From Victivallales bacterium (lineage in GTDB: Bacteria; Verrucomicrobiota; Lentisphaeria; Victivallales; Victivallaceae): a stretch of 17,273 nt of DNA. The stretch covers positions 1 to 17,273 of the forward strand of contig DAOWBJ010000005.1 in assembly GCA_030634125.1 (NCBI GenBank), written 5' to 3'. The notes under the pieces were generated by a model. The model saw only the letters and a list, made by a program, of their open reading frames with translations. It did not search any database and was not told the origin of the DNA. Numbering within the stretch: the stretch's first letter is position 1; each line of letters opens with the position of its first letter. Positions 15,627 through 17,273 of the stretch are shown piece after piece. Position numbers and translations under genes: made by a program.

Positions 15627-16778
15627 TTATGAAATAAGTTCTCTTGCTGATTTACTGCCTGGAGTGAGTCTTGATTCCGGGAAAAGCTTTATTTTGTGTG
15701 CTTCCTCGCAAAACCAGTGGGAGCCGAAAAGATTATGATGGACAAAATAATTATTGGCTATACACTGCCCAAGACACATTGATTTCATTATGCAGTCGCC
15801 GCATATTCCTTCAAGTTTTTGGGGTAGTCCCTCCCGGATTTCATTCAACAAAGCGTTGTTATGCCAGATGTCCGCGAGTTTATCCTTTTGGACATCTCCG
15901 AAAATCATTTCGGGGACACTTTCTCCAATTCCGCAAAGTGCGTACTTGCCGGAACCCAGCACTCCTATTATGCCGAAAATCCCGCACTTCCCTCTGTCAT
16001 TTTTTTCAAAAAGAGTTGATAGGCTTTTGAATGCGAAAGGATGAGAATAATATAGTCTGACTTTGCTTTTTTGTTGAATTTCCTGTTCAATTTTTTTGCC
16101 GATCTCTATAAATTCTTTAATATTCAGAAGTTCATTCTGTTCAGACATTTGCTCGCCTCGATCCATTACCGGAGCCACCAGGTTGAATTTTACGGAGCCG
16201 GCGCCGATTCCTTCAGCCAGCTCCACAAGCTCTTCAATCTGATCTTTATTGCGCCTGACTAAGGACATAATCAGCTGTGGATGAATACCAACTTCAACCA
16301 GATTATGTACGCCGTTAAGGGCTCCGTCATACGCGTTATCAACTCCGCGAACCCAGTTGTGGGTATCGGGCTTCGCTCCGTCAAGGCTGATTGAAACAAA
16401 AGGATTAGTGCAGCGTTTGATAGCCTCCGCAATTTCCGGTGTGCACGCGAGTCCATTAGTCTCAACAACCAGTCTCAGGCCGGTACTCTCGACATATTTA
16501 AGGATATCGAGAATATCGGGGTGGATCAGGGGCTCGCCGCCTGTAAGTTTTACTGAGCTTAAGCCTAGCTTGAGTCCCTGTTTTATGATTTTTTTGAATG
16601 CAGGTAAAGCCACGTAGGACCATTTGCCTTCTCCGCCGGCTTCATATTTTGGAGTAATCCAGCAATGGCGGCATTTACAGTTACAGCCTTCGGTCAGGTA
16701 AAAATAAATAGTATTCAGACTTGGAATATTTTCCTGTAAATCTGAAGTATTGATTTTAAATTCTTTATTTTTCGACAT
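15627..16778 (-). CDS. scmF: Radical SAM/SPASM protein of the SynChlorMet cassette (ScmF)
   Basis: The 383-residue protein is a radical SAM enzyme with a SPASM domain for auxiliary iron-sulfur clusters. The SAM-cluster motif CX3CX2C is C32, C36, C39, preceded by FYLTEGC, and the SAM-binding KLTGGEP is at 77-83. The seven-cysteine SPASM pattern is complete: C265, C282 (with G277 four residues before it), C326, C329, C335, C339, C357. Beyond the family features, phrases such as YFYLTEGCNCKCRHCW, LVRRNKDQIEELVELAEGIGAGSVKFNLV, YALCGIGESVPE and LEGICGDCIMKSMCLGQCIANNY match what I remember of the ScmF family. That cassette has two PqqE-like rSAM/SPASM proteins, a PqqD homologue and a conserved hypothetical protein. 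Peptide modification is predicted but unproven. The start overlaps AAGGGA and lies 9 bases after scmE, so the two are cotranscribed. Confidence 0.85.
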   Translation of the reverse strand: MSKNKEFKINTSDLQENIPSLNTIYFYLTEGCNCKCRHCWITPKYEAGGEGKWSYVALPAFKKIIKQGLKLGLSSVKLTGGEPLIHPDILDILKYVESTGLRLVVETNGLACTPEIAEAIKRCTNPFVSISLDGAKPDTHNWVRGVDNAYDGALNGVHNLVEVGIHPQLIMSLVRRNKDQIEELVELAEGIGAGSVKFNLVAPVMDRGEQMSEQNELLNIKEFIEIGKKIEQEIQQKSKVRLYYSHPFAFKSLSTLFEKNDRGKCGIFGIIGVLGSGKYALCGIGESVPEMIFGDVQKDKLADIWHNNALLNEIREGLPQKLEGICGDCIMKSMCLGQCIANNYFVHHNLFGSHWFCEEAHKIKLFPESRLTPGSKSARELIS

Positions 16779-16787
16779 TAAAATCCC

Positions 16788-17273
16788 TTATATTTCCGGT
16801 GGCAGTACGCCGCCTTGTTTTAAAAATTCACGATAGCAGGAATCAATAGCCAGATTAGGAACGCTGGTACTGCCGAAAAAGGTATACGCGGTAGCGGGAC
16901 AACCGCCACGGCAGAATTCCCGGTATTCGCAATCGCGGCATGAATCGAATTCAGAAAGTTTAACTTCCACTCTTTTCCGCATCTCGTTCAAAACCGGGCT
17001 GTTCAGCCAGACATCGCGCAGACCGTCATAGTTAATACGTCCCAGCTCCATTTGCGACAATTGATTGCACGGAACTATTGTCCCATCGGCAAGAATTGCC
17101 AGTTTACTCCAGACACAGCCGCAACTGCCGAGGAAGCCGCAACGAACCGCCCGGGCGACTTCTTCGTCGCCATTGACGGCTTTTTCTATTTGCCGCCACA
17201 TTTTGGTGCATGCCTGGGGACCGGCCTGAGCATTAATCCGATTTGGGTATTTCTTTTGCAAATCCTGAATTAT
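16788..17273 (-). CDS. scmE: Radical SAM/SPASM protein of the SynChlorMet cassette (ScmE), C-terminal part only
   Basis: The frame is open to the window edge. The codon at 17261 is an internal TTG, and IIQD precedes it in frame, so the N-terminal radical SAM barrel and its CX3CX2C lie outside. The visible 161 residues are the end of the barrel and a full SPASM domain. It contains GCVWSKLAILADGTIVPC, then CX2CX5CX3C as CRDCEYREFCRGGC and a last cysteine in AIDSC. The phrases FLGSCGCVWSKLAILADGTIVPCNQL and LGRINYDGLRDVWLNSPVLN fit my memory of ScmE. It ends in TAA 9 bases before scmF on the same strand. As the upstream member, it should be preceded by the PqqD-like and other cassette genes beyond 17273. 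A generic PqqE-like maturase is the alternative. Confidence 0.8.
   Translation of the reverse strand: MIQDLQKKYPNRINAQAGPQACTKMWRQIEKAVNGDEEVARAVRCGFLGSCGCVWSKLAILADGTIVPCNQLSQMELGRINYDGLRDVWLNSPVLNEMRKRVEVKLSEFDSCRDCEYREFCRGGCPATAYTFFGSTSVPNLAIDSCYREFLKQGGVLPPEI

Overview
The window looks like a stretch of bacterial chromosome of moderate to low GC, probably from a Gram-negative anaerobe of the PVC group (Lentisphaerota or a relative). That placement is an inference. It rests on a long AsmA-type envelope protein, a lipoprotein-like signal sequence, a Leptospira-type citramalate synthase, a short family-B DNA polymerase and a SynChlorMet-type radical SAM pair. The standard code applies, because TGA is an ordinary stop directly before a strong ribosome binding site near 11913.

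Layout. Positions 1-814 hold the 3' part of an MNT-HEPN (nucleotidyltransferase plus HEPN) protein. It is followed by a hairpin-rich spacer with two intrinsic terminators and a minus-strand tRNA-Ser(GCU). Positions 1339-5096 form a minus-strand two-gene unit, citramalate synthase (cimA) then a family-B DNA polymerase. A short isoleucine-rich leader ORF lies upstream of cimA and may be an attenuator. A divergent lipoprotein-like LolA-fold gene (5467-6210) follows.

Positions about 6211-9250 are a graveyard. They hold an unidentified minus-strand ORF broken by two TGAs, a C-terminal scrap of a TraI/TrwC-type relaxase-helicase, a ROK-family regulator missing its N-terminal half, and an L-arabinose isomerase gene (araA) broken by an in-frame TGA at a conserved Trp codon. 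A conjugative element and an arabinose-use locus appear to have decayed here.

Positions 9258-11244 (minus) hold ilvD, its terminator and a small membrane-protein gene. cimA and ilvD both serve branched-chain amino acid synthesis, cimA through the pyruvate-to-isoleucine route. Divergent from ilvD is a plus-strand pair (11434-15595): a Glu/Lys-rich small protein and a 1219-residue AsmA-like protein that may bridge the cell envelope.

The right end (15627-17273, minus) carries two tandem radical SAM/SPASM genes that match the ScmF and ScmE proteins of the SynChlorMet cassette. That cassette is a predicted but uncharacterised peptide-modification system. It is the most interesting content of the window, and it runs off the right edge before any precursor or PqqD-like gene is seen.
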